Below are positions 8,394 through 15,078 of a stretch of DNA of 34,275 bases, piece by piece. The notes under the pieces were generated by a model. It ran no database searches and was not told the DNA's origin. It was given only the letters and a program-made list of their open reading frames with translations. Source of the DNA: Halobacteriales archaeon SW_7_65_23 (lineage in GTDB: Archaea; Halobacteriota; Halobacteria; Halobacteriales; Haloarculaceae); NCBI GenBank assembly GCA_003022725.1, contig PXSQ01000113.1, positions 1 through 34,275 of the forward strand. The letters are read 5' to 3'. The number at the start of each line of letters is the position of its first letter. Within the stretch, counting starts at the first letter, position 1. The position numbers and the translations under genes are program-made.

Positions 8394-9361
8394 CTACACG
8401 ATCTCCTCGTCGGCGACGGTATCCACGCCGAGGACGAGCAGCGTGATCGAGCCGAGCACGATCGGTGTCCAGAAGACGAGCCCGCGACTCAGCACGACCG
8501 CGGTGATCGTCGGCGCGGAGGCGACACCCGCGATCGTCACGAGCATGAGTACCTGGGTGCCCTCGACGCCGCCGCTGCCGCCGGGCAGTGGCAGCCCCGA
8601 GGCGAGCAGCGACACCTGGACGGTGAAGATCGCGAGCGCGACCGAGATATCGATGCCGACGGCGTCGAGCGTGAGCCACAGGAGAGTCCCCTGCGCAATG
8701 AACGCGGATGTCGCCAGCGCGCTCGCGATCACGATCGTCCGCCGGTCGGCGGCGAGTTCGCCGAACGACGACGTGAAGTTGGCGAGGCGTTCCTCCAGCT
8801 CCTCCTCTTCGAGGCTCGGGAGCAGCGGGAGCCGCGCTGCGGCGCGGTTCACGGCACCGACGAGGCGCCCGAGCAGCCGGCGCATGGCGTCGGGGTAGCG
8901 GTAGATGGCGATCGCGCCCCCCACAATCACGACGACGAACAGGCTGAAGGCGCCAAAGAGCGGCCGGAGGGCGTCCGGCACGGACTGCTCGAACAGCAGG
9001 ATGTACAGCCCGCCGAAGAAAAACACCAGGATCGCGGGAACGAAGCTGACTGCGTCCTTCGCCGAGAGCACGGCCAGACACTCCTCGTAGTGGCTCTCCG
9101 AGCGCTGGGAGAGGATCGCCGCGCCGATCGGTGCGCCGCCGGCCTGGCCGAACGGCGTGAGGTTGTGCGCGAGGCTGACGCTCGTGTTGAGAAAGATGGA
9201 CTCGATCAGTCCCAGCCCGCGCTCAGGATCAGCGCCAGTTCCGTCGCCGAGATCTGCGAGAGCCGATCGACGAAGTCCCCGATGCCGGCCAGCGTCACGA
9301 AGGCGCCGAAGACGAGCACCCACAACAGCACGCCCATCGCGATCTGCTTCTTTTCTAGCAT
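8394..9361 (-). pseudogene. LPG-synthase-TM/AglD-like membrane protein, broken by a 1-nt frameshift
   Basis: The gene reads in two frames. From ATG 9361 (MLEKKQIAMGVLLWVLVFGA) the protein runs 51 codons to ATELALILSAGWD and a TGA at 9206-9208. The next frame continues as LGLIESIFLNTSVSLAHNLT and on to the stop at 8394. Adding one G in the run around 9214-9220 restores LILSAGLGLIES and a continuous 322-residue protein. The restored protein has about eight membrane segments and the family loop AHNLTPFGQAGGAPIGA. Such proteins act as lysylphosphatidylglycerol-synthase membrane domains or lipid-sugar flippase-like partners of glycosyltransferases. The break is a recent mutation, a sequencing error or, least likely, a programmed slip. 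The rest of the frame shows no decay. Confidence 0.82.
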
Positions 9362-9522
9362 GTCTGAGCCTCGTTGCTCATTGCAGCCCTTTTGCGAGCA
9401 GCCCGTTTAGCTTCTGCGATGCGTCTCCGGACGTGTAACGGCAGCAGTGGTCATACTGGTGGCTGTACGTCCGTGAACACTCGAACTGAGAATCCAGGCG
9501 GAACGGGTCTGTCTCCGCAGAG

Positions 9523-9745
9523 AGACAGCCAGACGTGATTCAGGTACGCCATGCCGTCCCAACTCCCGTTGGTCGGGCCATGACACAGCCGATGGACTGT
9601 CCTGGCACTGGACTGATACGGTCGTGCGTGATTATTTTCAGCACTGGGGCCCAATATCGTTGGTTTCACGGGCTGAAACGCACAACACGCGATTCCATAG
9701 CGGTAAACAGTCACGCACGACCGTATGAGTCACGTCTGGCTGTCT
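9523..9745. mobile_element. Middle MITE-like element (layer 2), inserted in layer 1
   Basis: The 16-bp perfect terminal repeats are agacagccagacgtga at 9523-9538 and tcacgtctggctgtct at 9730-9745. With the inner element and its target duplication removed, 111 bp remain. Its interior (ccatgccgtcccaactcc, then gacacagccgatggactgtc) is closely matched in the element at 12612-12760. The target duplication is unclear. GCAGAGA occurs at 9517-9523 and 9747-9753, but the spacing is not that of the other members. Confidence 0.72.
9617..9725. mobile_element. Inner MITE-like element (layer 3), inserted in layer 2
   Basis: This 109-bp element has 15-bp perfect terminal repeats tacggtcgtgcgtga (9617-9631) and tcacgcacgaccgta (9711-9725). 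TGA flanks it on both sides (9614-9616 and 9726-9728). The related copy near 12690-12720 reads straight through this point (cactgtccgg-agtcacgtctgg), so an uninterrupted version of the target exists in the same window. It encodes nothing. Confidence 0.83.
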
Positions 9746-9855
9746 AGCAGAGACTGGTGAACAAAAGAATTACAGCCACCAGTCTCACGCTCGCTGCGGC
9801 GGCGCGTTGGCCTGGACCGACACCGTTAGGTGGCAGACAGCCGAGCGTTCGGCCG

Positions 9856-10803
9856 ATGTCTTCCAGTCCCCCGCCGCGGCACGTCGGGCGGATCGTCGAC
9901 GCCGCACTCGGTTCGGGGATCCGCTCCTGTGAGCGTGCGACCGGCGGGCGGATGGCCGAGACGTATCTGCTCGGCCTCGACGGCGACCCGGCCCGAGCAG
10001 TCTGCAAGCTCGGCGGGCCGAGCGTCCGGACCGGCGATGTCGTCGAGCCGCCCGTCCTCCGGCTGGTGACCGCGACGACGGATCTGCCGGCGCCTGCGGT
10101 GTTTGCCTCCGGAACGCTCCGCCGAGAACGCGCCAGTGAAGCAGCAGCACGCGACGCCCGGCCCGCCAGCGACTACTGGGGACTCTACGAGTTCCGCGAC
10201 GGCGACCCGCCGACGCCGTTCGACGCCCTCGATGCGGACGTTCGGCAGGGGATCGTCCGCGAAACGGGGGCGTTTCTCGCGCAGCTGCACGCAGCCCACC
10301 AGTTCGAGCGGACGGGCGGCCTCGGCCGGACCGACGGGAACCTGCAGATCTGCGAGCACGCTGGGCTGAACGCGCCCGACCTGGCCCGGCGGCTGGCCGA
10401 GCGTCGTTCTGGCGCGGACCCGGTCGACCGCCAGCCGGTGCTCACCCACGGCGACCTGTTTCCGGGAAACCTCCTGGTCGCGGACGGAAAGATCACCGCC
10501 GTGCTGGACTGGGGCAACGCCCACGTCACGACGGCGGGGTACGCGCTGGCGCGGGCGGAGATGCGCTTTGTCGACTGGTTCCGGTTTCCGTCGGGGGAGC
10601 GCCGTGCCCTCCGGACAGCGCTACGGAAGGGGTACCGACAGTACCGCGAGATTCCGGCGGATTACGAGCGGCACGCGAGCGCCTACAAGCTGCTGTGGCT
10701 CCTCCAGTCGGCCGACCGCATTCGCCGCCACCTGCAGTCGAAACGGGGGCGTCGGCAGCTACAGCGACACGTCCGGAGTCTGCTACCTGACGTGGTTCGC
10801 TAG
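9856..10803 (+). CDS. APH-fold phosphotransferase (small-molecule kinase)
   Basis: This 315-residue protein has the aminoglycoside phosphotransferase / choline kinase fold. The catalytic loop is LTHGDLFPGNLL, in H-G-D-x4-N form, at about residues 195-206. The metal-binding loop is AVLDWGNA about 12 residues later. The N-terminal lobe has no obvious glycine-rich P-loop, as is usual for this fold. The substrate is unknown. In haloarchaea such kinases are metabolic rather than antibiotic-resistance enzymes, and the neighbours suggest a sugar or lipid headgroup. I chose ATG 9856 (SSSPPPRHVGRIVDA follows). The open frame extends back to 9757, but that part lies in the nested elements. Confidence 0.8.
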   Translation: MSSSPPPRHVGRIVDAALGSGIRSCERATGGRMAETYLLGLDGDPARAVCKLGGPSVRTGDVVEPPVLRLVTATTDLPAPAVFASGTLRRERASEAAARDARPASDYWGLYEFRDGDPPTPFDALDADVRQGIVRETGAFLAQLHAAHQFERTGGLGRTDGNLQICEHAGLNAPDLARRLAERRSGADPVDRQPVLTHGDLFPGNLLVADGKITAVLDWGNAHVTTAGYALARAEMRFVDWFRFPSGERRALRTALRKGYRQYREIPADYERHASAYKLLWLLQSADRIRRHLQSKRGRRQLQRHVRSLLPDVVR

Positions 10804-10836
10804 GAATGAGTGGTGTGCTCGGCATCGGAGTGTCGT

Positions 10837-10946
10837 AGAAAGCCCTCGGTCGCCTCGCGGCTCCCGCTGAGCGGGATACCCTCGCTGTGCTCGGGTAGGG
10901 CCCGCTCAGCGACCGCGAGGCTCCCTCGCCCTTTCAGTCCGCCAGG
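10837..10946 (+). repeat. Palindromic intergenic repeat, copy 2 (110 bp)
   Basis: This repeat starts agaaagccctcgg and ends cgccctttcagtccgccagg. Its internal arms ctcccgctgagcgggata and tagggcccgctcagcgaccg can fold back on each other. Its reverse complement aligns end to end with the repeat at 4968-5132, except for the extra hairpins there. It lies between the kinase gene and the sulfatase promoter. Confidence 0.8.
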
Positions 10947-11043
10947 GGCGTGGGCTGTGAGAGCCCACGAATCCACTCGCCGGTCAGGCGGAGCGTGCGG
11001 CGGTGAGCGGGGAAAAGTATCCGGTGAGCGACGAGAACAGTCA

Positions 11044-11051
11044 GTTTAAGC
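11044..11051 (+). promoter_or_regulatory. TATA box of the sulfatase-like gene
   Basis: The sequence gtttaagc is centred 27-28 bp before ATG 11075, which implies a leaderless or near-leaderless mRNA and supports that start over the upstream in-frame one. Confidence 0.6.
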
Positions 11052-11074
11052 ACCAGTACCGCGTTGTTGGAACA

Positions 11075-12589
11075 ATGACTGATCGGGCCAACGTCCTGCT
11101 CGTGATACTCGACTCCGTCCGGGCGGAGAACACGAGTCTGCACGGGTACGAGCGGGAGACGACGCCCTTTCTGGAGGGGTTTGCGGACCGCGCGACGTGG
11201 TACAGGCAGGCGCGAGCGCCGGGCATCCACAGCATCGCGAGCCACGTGAGCATGTTCACCGGCGCACACGTCGAGGAGCACCGGGCGCTACACCACACCG
11301 CACAGATCGACCTCGAGGAGACCGTCTGGCGCGACCTCGCGGCCGAGGGGTACGCGACCGGCCTCTTCACGAACAACCGGATCGTCTCGAACGCCTCGAA
11401 CCTCGGCGAGGCGTTCGACCACCTGTACACGCCGGAGTATTCGCTGGCAAAGCGCCTGGAGAACACGCTGGGGAACCCGCTGGTCGAGCGCACCTACTTC
11501 CGCATCGCCGACACGACCGCGCGGGTGAGCGAGGGGATCCAGTCGGGTCCGGCGCCGCTCCGGGCGGCCGCCTCTGCTGCCGGCAGCGCCGCGGACTGGA
11601 TCGGCGGGCTGACCGGCGGCGACGATGACGGCGACGGTGACGGCAGCGACGACGGCGCTGGCGGGTTCAAAACCGAGTACGGCGGGACGTTCACCGATGC
11701 GTTCCTCGAATGGGAGGACCAGCAGGACGGCCCCTGGGCGGCCTGCATCAACCTGATGGACGCCCACTCGCCGTACGAGCCCGAACCGGAGTTCGATAAG
11801 TGGGGGAGCGAGGCCGACCGGGAGGCCCAGGACAGCGGGATGCCGAGCGTGCGCGAGACACTCGCGGACCGCGGCTGGGACCGACTGGCTGCGCTGGAGC
11901 CGCTGTACGACGGGACGATCAGGCAGGCCGACGCCGTGGTCCGGGAGCTGATCGCCGACCTGGAGCGCCGCGGCGCGCTCTCGGAGACGCTCGTGATCGT
12001 CACGAGCGACCACGGCGAGGCGTTCGGCGAGGCGAGCCGCGTCGACCCCGACCTGCGCCTGCGGGAACACAAGTGGGGGATCCACGAGGTGCTCACCCAC
12101 GTCCCGCTCGTGGTGCAATACCCCGGTCAGGAGACGGGCCGGACCGTCGACGAGGTCGTCTCGCTGACCGACATCCCCGCGGTCGCCACGGATCTGGACG
12201 CGGCGGTCGGAGTCGAGGGCGGCGACGCGAGCGAAGACAGAGATCCGTTCGTCACCGGGGGTCCGGTGCTGGCCTCGACGTTCCGCCTGCCGGAGTCGAA
12301 AGTCGCGAAGTACCGGTCGGTCGACGGCGTCGAGCGGTTCGTTGGCCCCTGGCGCGCGGTGTACGAGACCCGCGAAGACGCCGTCCGGACGTTCGCGTCC
12401 CGCGGCGAGGACCACGTGACCGCCGACGTCGAGTTCAACGGCGACGCGACGGTCGTCTCGCGGGACCGCCACGACCGCGTCACCGGGGCCTACGGCCGGC
12501 TGGAGGCGTCCGACGTCGTGACCGAGGAGACGACCGAGATCGACGACGACCTCGAAGACCAGCTCGAACATCTCGGCTACATCAGGTAG
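11075..12589 (+). CDS. Sulfatase-like hydrolase/transferase
   Basis: This is a 504-residue alkaline-phosphatase-superfamily enzyme. Seen are the first metal site VILDSVRAENTSLHGYERET (D13 the ligand), the active-site region ARAPGIHSIASHVSMFTG and the second metal site VTSDHGEAFGE near residue 310. The formylglycine motif Cys-x-Pro-x-Arg is absent, so it may hydrolyse or transfer a phospho- or sulfo-group by another nucleophile. Residues about 182-198 are an acidic Gly/Asp linker. No signal peptide or membrane span is evident. ATG 11075 fits the TATA box; an upstream start at 11003 does not. It lies among glycosyltransferase genes, which suggests modification of surface glycans. Confidence 0.85.
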   Translation: MTDRANVLLVILDSVRAENTSLHGYERETTPFLEGFADRATWYRQARAPGIHSIASHVSMFTGAHVEEHRALHHTAQIDLEETVWRDLAAEGYATGLFTNNRIVSNASNLGEAFDHLYTPEYSLAKRLENTLGNPLVERTYFRIADTTARVSEGIQSGPAPLRAAASAAGSAADWIGGLTGGDDDGDGDGSDDGAGGFKTEYGGTFTDAFLEWEDQQDGPWAACINLMDAHSPYEPEPEFDKWGSEADREAQDSGMPSVRETLADRGWDRLAALEPLYDGTIRQADAVVRELIADLERRGALSETLVIVTSDHGEAFGEASRVDPDLRLREHKWGIHEVLTHVPLVVQYPGQETGRTVDEVVSLTDIPAVATDLDAAVGVEGGDASEDRDPFVTGGPVLASTFRLPESKVAKYRSVDGVERFVGPWRAVYETREDAVRTFASRGEDHVTADVEFNGDATVVSRDRHDRVTGAYGRLEASDVVTEETTEIDDDLEDQLEHLGYIR

Positions 12590-12611
12590 GGCGGCGGAGC
12601 TGTGCCGGTCA

Positions 12612-12760
12612 TACGGTCGTTCGTGATTCACGTAAGCAATGCCGTCCCAACTCCTGTTGTTCGGGGCATGACACAGCCGATGGACTGTCCCAGCACTGTC
12701 CGGAGTCACGTCTGGCTGTATATGACGAGGCAGTCCCGAAAATAGTCACGAACGTCCGTA
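12612..12760. mobile_element. MITE-like element (149 bp) ending at a stop codon
   Basis: The termini are tacggtcgttcgtga at 12612-12626 and tcacgaacgtccgta at 12746-12760, matching at 14 of 15 positions. TCA flanks both sides (12609-12611 and 12761-12763), and the right-hand TCA is the stop codon of the minus-strand GT87-like gene. The segment from the left end to 12720 is homologous to layer 2 of the nested element and ends in the same tcacgtctggctgta. The last 40 bp are extra. Confidence 0.75.
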
Positions 12761-14068
12761 TCAGTCGTCCACACCGGGTTCAGCACCGGGTTCGGGGGTC
12801 GGGCTGGCGGCTGCAGCCGCTGGCGCGGGCGTCCGGGCGTAGCTGACACAGCCGGCCAGGATCAGCAGGAACCCGTACAGCGGGATCGACGCCCACCGGA
12901 GCACGGCCCGGACCGCGTCGGCGAGCGCGTCGGCGATCCCCGGCGACAGCGGGAGCGCCTCCAGGATCGTCGCGACGTGGTGGGGGTACAGCGGAACGTT
13001 GACCAGCACCATGCCCGCGACGAACAGCAGCTTCGTCCGGCGATCCTCGACCAGGTACAGCAGCGGGACCAGCGGGAAGTACAGGTAGACGACGTAGTTG
13101 AGCGTCGAGGGGATGATTGTGATCAGCATCGCGACCATTGTCGCGAAAAACGCCACGATGCGGTCGAGTTCAGAGTCGGCCTCCCGATAGACCAGATAGA
13201 CGACGGGTGCGACCAGCGCCGTCGTGAGCAGAAAGAGCTGGTTGCCCGACAGCGCGAGCACCTGTGAGAACGGCCGGCGGAGCGTGATCCACTGCAACGT
13301 CGGGTCCAGCCCACCCCGGAACGCGCCCTCGCGGCTGCGCTCGTGGAGGATGAACTCGACGAAGTCGACGTGGGCGTCGATCCCGAAGATGGCGACGCCG
13401 AGCAGCGTGAAGCCGACGCCGACGACGACCGCGGCGGCGATCGCCCTGTACGCGCGCCGGTACAGCAGGTAGACGCCGAGAAACGCGGGGAAGAGCTTGA
13501 ACAGCGCGGCCCCGCCCCACAGCGCCCCGCCGCGGGCCCCCCGGCCGCGCTCGATCGCCAGCAGCCCCACCGCGAGCACGAGCAGGATCGCCGGGTCGAC
13601 GTTCCCGCGGTACACTCCGAGGACGGTGTGGCCGGAGAACAGGCAAAAGGCCATGATCAGCACGCGGTCGACGCGGTCAAGCGTCATGCCATAGTCGTCG
13701 AGCAACTGCAGGCAGAGCCGCCCGATGGCGAAGAAAACCCCAAAGAGGAGCAGCATGTTCAGCACGTAGGGGATTTGCCACTCCGGGAACAGCGCGAACG
13801 GGACGAACAGCGGCGCGGTCACGGGCGTGTACACGTAGGCTTTCTCGGTGAGAAAGGAGATGTCCGTGATCGCCCAGCCGACAAACGGCTCGCCCTCCAG
13901 GATCGCCTTGCCAGTGAAGTAGTAGGCGTGAAAGTCGAGTTCGGGGGCGCTCGCGAAGTCGTTGACGGCGAGGACGACGCCGAGGACGCCGGTCACCAGC
14001 CCGAACGCCAGGACGCCGCGTTCGAGCGACCGGTCGGTGCCGTCGGCAGCGTCCCCGAACAGTGCCAT
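12761..14068 (-). CDS. GT87-like (DUF2029) polytopic membrane glycosyltransferase
   Basis: This 435-residue protein has about nine or ten hydrophobic segments. It probably transfers a sugar from a polyprenyl-phosphate donor on the outer face of the membrane. The first extracytoplasmic loop LDFHAYYFTGKAILEGEPF and then VYTPVTAPLFVPFAL match the DUF2029 pattern (D-F-x-x-Y-x-x-x-x-A and Y-x-P-x-x-P-x-x). The C-terminus is an Ala/Pro/acidic tail. Its TGA stop is the target duplication of the adjoining inverted-repeat element, so the insertion preserved the coding end. It lies at the end of the surface-glycan block. Confidence 0.82.
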   Translation of the reverse strand: MALFGDAADGTDRSLERGVLAFGLVTGVLGVVLAVNDFASAPELDFHAYYFTGKAILEGEPFVGWAITDISFLTEKAYVYTPVTAPLFVPFALFPEWQIPYVLNMLLLFGVFFAIGRLCLQLLDDYGMTLDRVDRVLIMAFCLFSGHTVLGVYRGNVDPAILLVLAVGLLAIERGRGARGGALWGGAALFKLFPAFLGVYLLYRRAYRAIAAAVVVGVGFTLLGVAIFGIDAHVDFVEFILHERSREGAFRGGLDPTLQWITLRRPFSQVLALSGNQLFLLTTALVAPVVYLVYREADSELDRIVAFFATMVAMLITIIPSTLNYVVYLYFPLVPLLYLVEDRRTKLLFVAGMVLVNVPLYPHHVATILEALPLSPGIADALADAVRAVLRWASIPLYGFLLILAGCVSYARTPAPAAAAASPTPEPGAEPGVDD

Positions 14069-14235
14069 ACGACCGGGAGCAGTAGCCCGGCGTGAATCAA
14101 CGTTTCGTCATCGGACGAGTGCGAAAACAGCGTCGGGAGACCGAACGGACTGTGGACTGCGGCGGGGCGGCAGGGCCAGGTGGGAGGGCGGGACCAGGCG
14201 GGACGGCGGGTTACCGGGCCGGCGTTGGCGACCGA

Positions 14236-14523
14236 TCACTCCTGGATGTGACCTTCCTCACGGAGCTGGTCGGCGTCCTGCTTCTCGTAGCGCCAGGTGA
14301 TGTCGGCTTTCTCGTCCTGCCAGTCCCAGGGCTCGACAAGGACCACGTCGTCCTCGCGGATCCAGATGCGCTTTTGCATCTTGCCGGGGATCCGCGCGGT
14401 TCGCTCGACGCCGTCCATACACCGGACGCGGACCCGGTTCGCACCGAGCATCTCCTGGACGATGGCGAACACCTCGTCCTCGTCGGGCATCCGGAGGTCC
14501 TTGCGCCCCTCGTCGTCTGTCAT
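14236..14523 (-). CDS. eif1A: Translation initiation factor aIF-1A
   Basis: This 95-residue protein is an S1/OB-fold factor that binds the A site of the small ribosomal subunit during initiation. The signatures [31 protein letters not shown] and [15 protein letters not shown] are those of aIF1A/eIF1A. An acidic N-terminus and C-terminal IQE complete a normal length. A minus-strand TATA box (14546-14553) is centred 27 bp upstream. It is divergent from the small membrane protein gene at 14624. Confidence 0.95.
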   Translation of the reverse strand: MTDDEGRKDLRMPDEDEVFAIVQEMLGANRVRVRCMDGVERTARIPGKMQKRIWIREDDVVLVEPWDWQDEKADITWRYEKQDADQLREEGHIQE

Positions 14524-14545
14524 ACCTTACTCTCGGTGTGCCGAA

Positions 14546-14553
14546 GGTTTAAC
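14546..14553 (-). promoter_or_regulatory. TATA box of eif1A
   Basis: The plus-strand sequence ggtttaac (gttaaacc on the minus strand) is centred 27 bp before ATG 14523, which fits a leaderless transcript. Confidence 0.65.
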
Positions 14554-14594
14554 TTCTTTCAACCGTCCCGAAACGGAGCCGACAAACGGGGAGG

Positions 14595-14602
14595 CTTATA
14601 TC
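14595..14602 (+). promoter_or_regulatory. TATA box of the small membrane protein gene
   Basis: The sequence cttatatc is centred 26 bp before ATG 14624. Together with the eif1A box it forms a divergent promoter pair in a 100-bp spacer. Confidence 0.65.
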
Positions 14603-14623
14603 GCCGCCGCTACCAGCGGGCGT

Positions 14624-14812
14624 ATGCTCAACAAACTCGGCATCCCAGGCATTCTCGGCGTCCTGTTCCTGATCGGTGGCGTCGCACTCGTGACGTGGGA
14701 GAACCTCATCATCGGGGGCGGCATCGCGCTCGTCATCGCCGGCCTCGGCTTGATCATCTACGGCATGATCTCGACCCTGCTCAGTTCCCTGGGCATGGGC
14801 GGGATGGTCTAG
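14624..14812 (+). CDS. Small two-helix membrane protein (62 aa, DUF7470-like)
   Basis: This 62-residue hydrophobic protein opens LNKLGIPGILGVLFLIGGVA. Two membrane helices (about residues 8-25 and 30-48) are separated by a short W-E-N turn, and the C-terminus GMGGMV is Gly/Met-rich. It resembles a small haloarchaeal membrane family (DUF7470, assigned from memory). The function is unknown. The TATA spacing supports ATG 14624. Confidence 0.72.
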   Translation: MLNKLGIPGILGVLFLIGGVALVTWENLIIGGGIALVIAGLGLIIYGMISTLLSSLGMGGMV

Positions 14813-14884
14813 GCCGGCGTCGTTCCGTCATTGCACGACGGTCGGCAGTGTTCGGGGAAGCGATCGCTGTCGCTGTTGCATTGA

Positions 14885-14963
14885 AGAAAGCCCTCGGCGC
14901 GCTCGCGGCCCACGCTGAGCAGGATATCTTCGCTCCCTGCGGTCGCTCAGATAGAGCCTGCTC
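14885..14963 (+). repeat. Palindromic intergenic repeat, copy 3, truncated
   Basis: This copy starts agaaagccctcgg like the repeat at 10837 and follows it through cgctgagc-ggata and ctgcggtcgctcag to gcctgctc. It stops where the inverted-repeat element at 14965 begins. The missing half is not found on the far side of that element. Confidence 0.65.
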
Positions 14964-14964
14964 A

Positions 14965-15072
14965 TACTGTCGGACGTAATTTCGTGGAGTCACGCGTCAC
15001 GTTCAGCCGTTCAACCGTGCGAATACAGCCAGGAAAGTGTCATGATGTGACACAGAGTTACGTCCGACAGTA
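14965..15072. mobile_element. MITE-like element (108 bp)
   Basis: The 15-bp perfect terminal repeats are tactgtcggacgtaa at 14965-14979 and ttacgtccgacagta at 15058-15072. TCA flanks both sides (14962-14964 and 15073-15075). The interior includes a smaller palindrome (gtgtcatgatgtgacac) and is unlike the interiors of the other copies. It cuts into the palindromic repeat on its left and abuts the end of the MscS-like gene on its right. It encodes no protein. Confidence 0.83.
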
Positions 15073-15078
15073 TCACTA

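Larger units (their letters stand above)
9454..9784. mobile_element. Outer MITE-like element (layer 1), interrupted
   Basis: The terminal inverted repeats are tactggtggctgta at 9454-9467 and tacagccaccagtc at 9771-9784. They match at 13 of 14 positions, with the mismatch at the terminal base. Each end is flanked by TCA (9451-9453 and 9785-9787), a probable 3-bp target duplication. The element is 331 bp but contains the 223-bp second layer. Without it, 108 bp remain, the same size as the other members. No transposase is encoded. Confidence 0.72.
9362..9855. other. Gene-free spacer filled by nested inverted-repeat elements
   Basis: There are no genes between the divergent LPG-synthase-like pseudogene and the APH-like kinase gene. 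Most of the spacer (9451-9787) is the three-layer nested element described separately. Bases 9362-9450 probably hold the promoter of the pseudogene, and 9788-9855 the leader of the kinase gene. No clear TATA box stands out in either. Confidence 0.6.

Noticed and set aside
9206-9222. Programmed ribosomal frameshift in the membrane-protein gene
   Set aside because: There is no slippery heptamer of known type or downstream structure that I can identify. A simple one-base loss or sequencing error explains it more economically.
7437-9410. A 657-codon plus-strand frame and a 556-codon minus-strand frame across the phosphatase and membrane-protein genes
   Set aside because: Both are rich in Arg/Val or Arg/Gly with no recognisable domain, and both overlap real genes in other frames. 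The true reading passes through motif-bearing frames with one shift at 9214-9220.
9451-9714. An 87-codon minus-strand frame similar to the start of a frame near 12709
   Set aside because: The similarity comes from shared mobile-element sequence (layer 2 and the 12612-12760 element), not from a conserved protein.
9517-9753. GCAGAGA direct repeats as the target duplication of the middle element
   Set aside because: They are 7 bp and their offset from the two element ends is unequal, whereas other members show 3-bp TCA/TGA flanks. Chance cannot be excluded.
10837-10946. Palindromic repeats as a CRISPR array
   Set aside because: The copies are single, kilobases apart, in mixed orientation and about 110 bp long. 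There are no regular spacers or cas genes.
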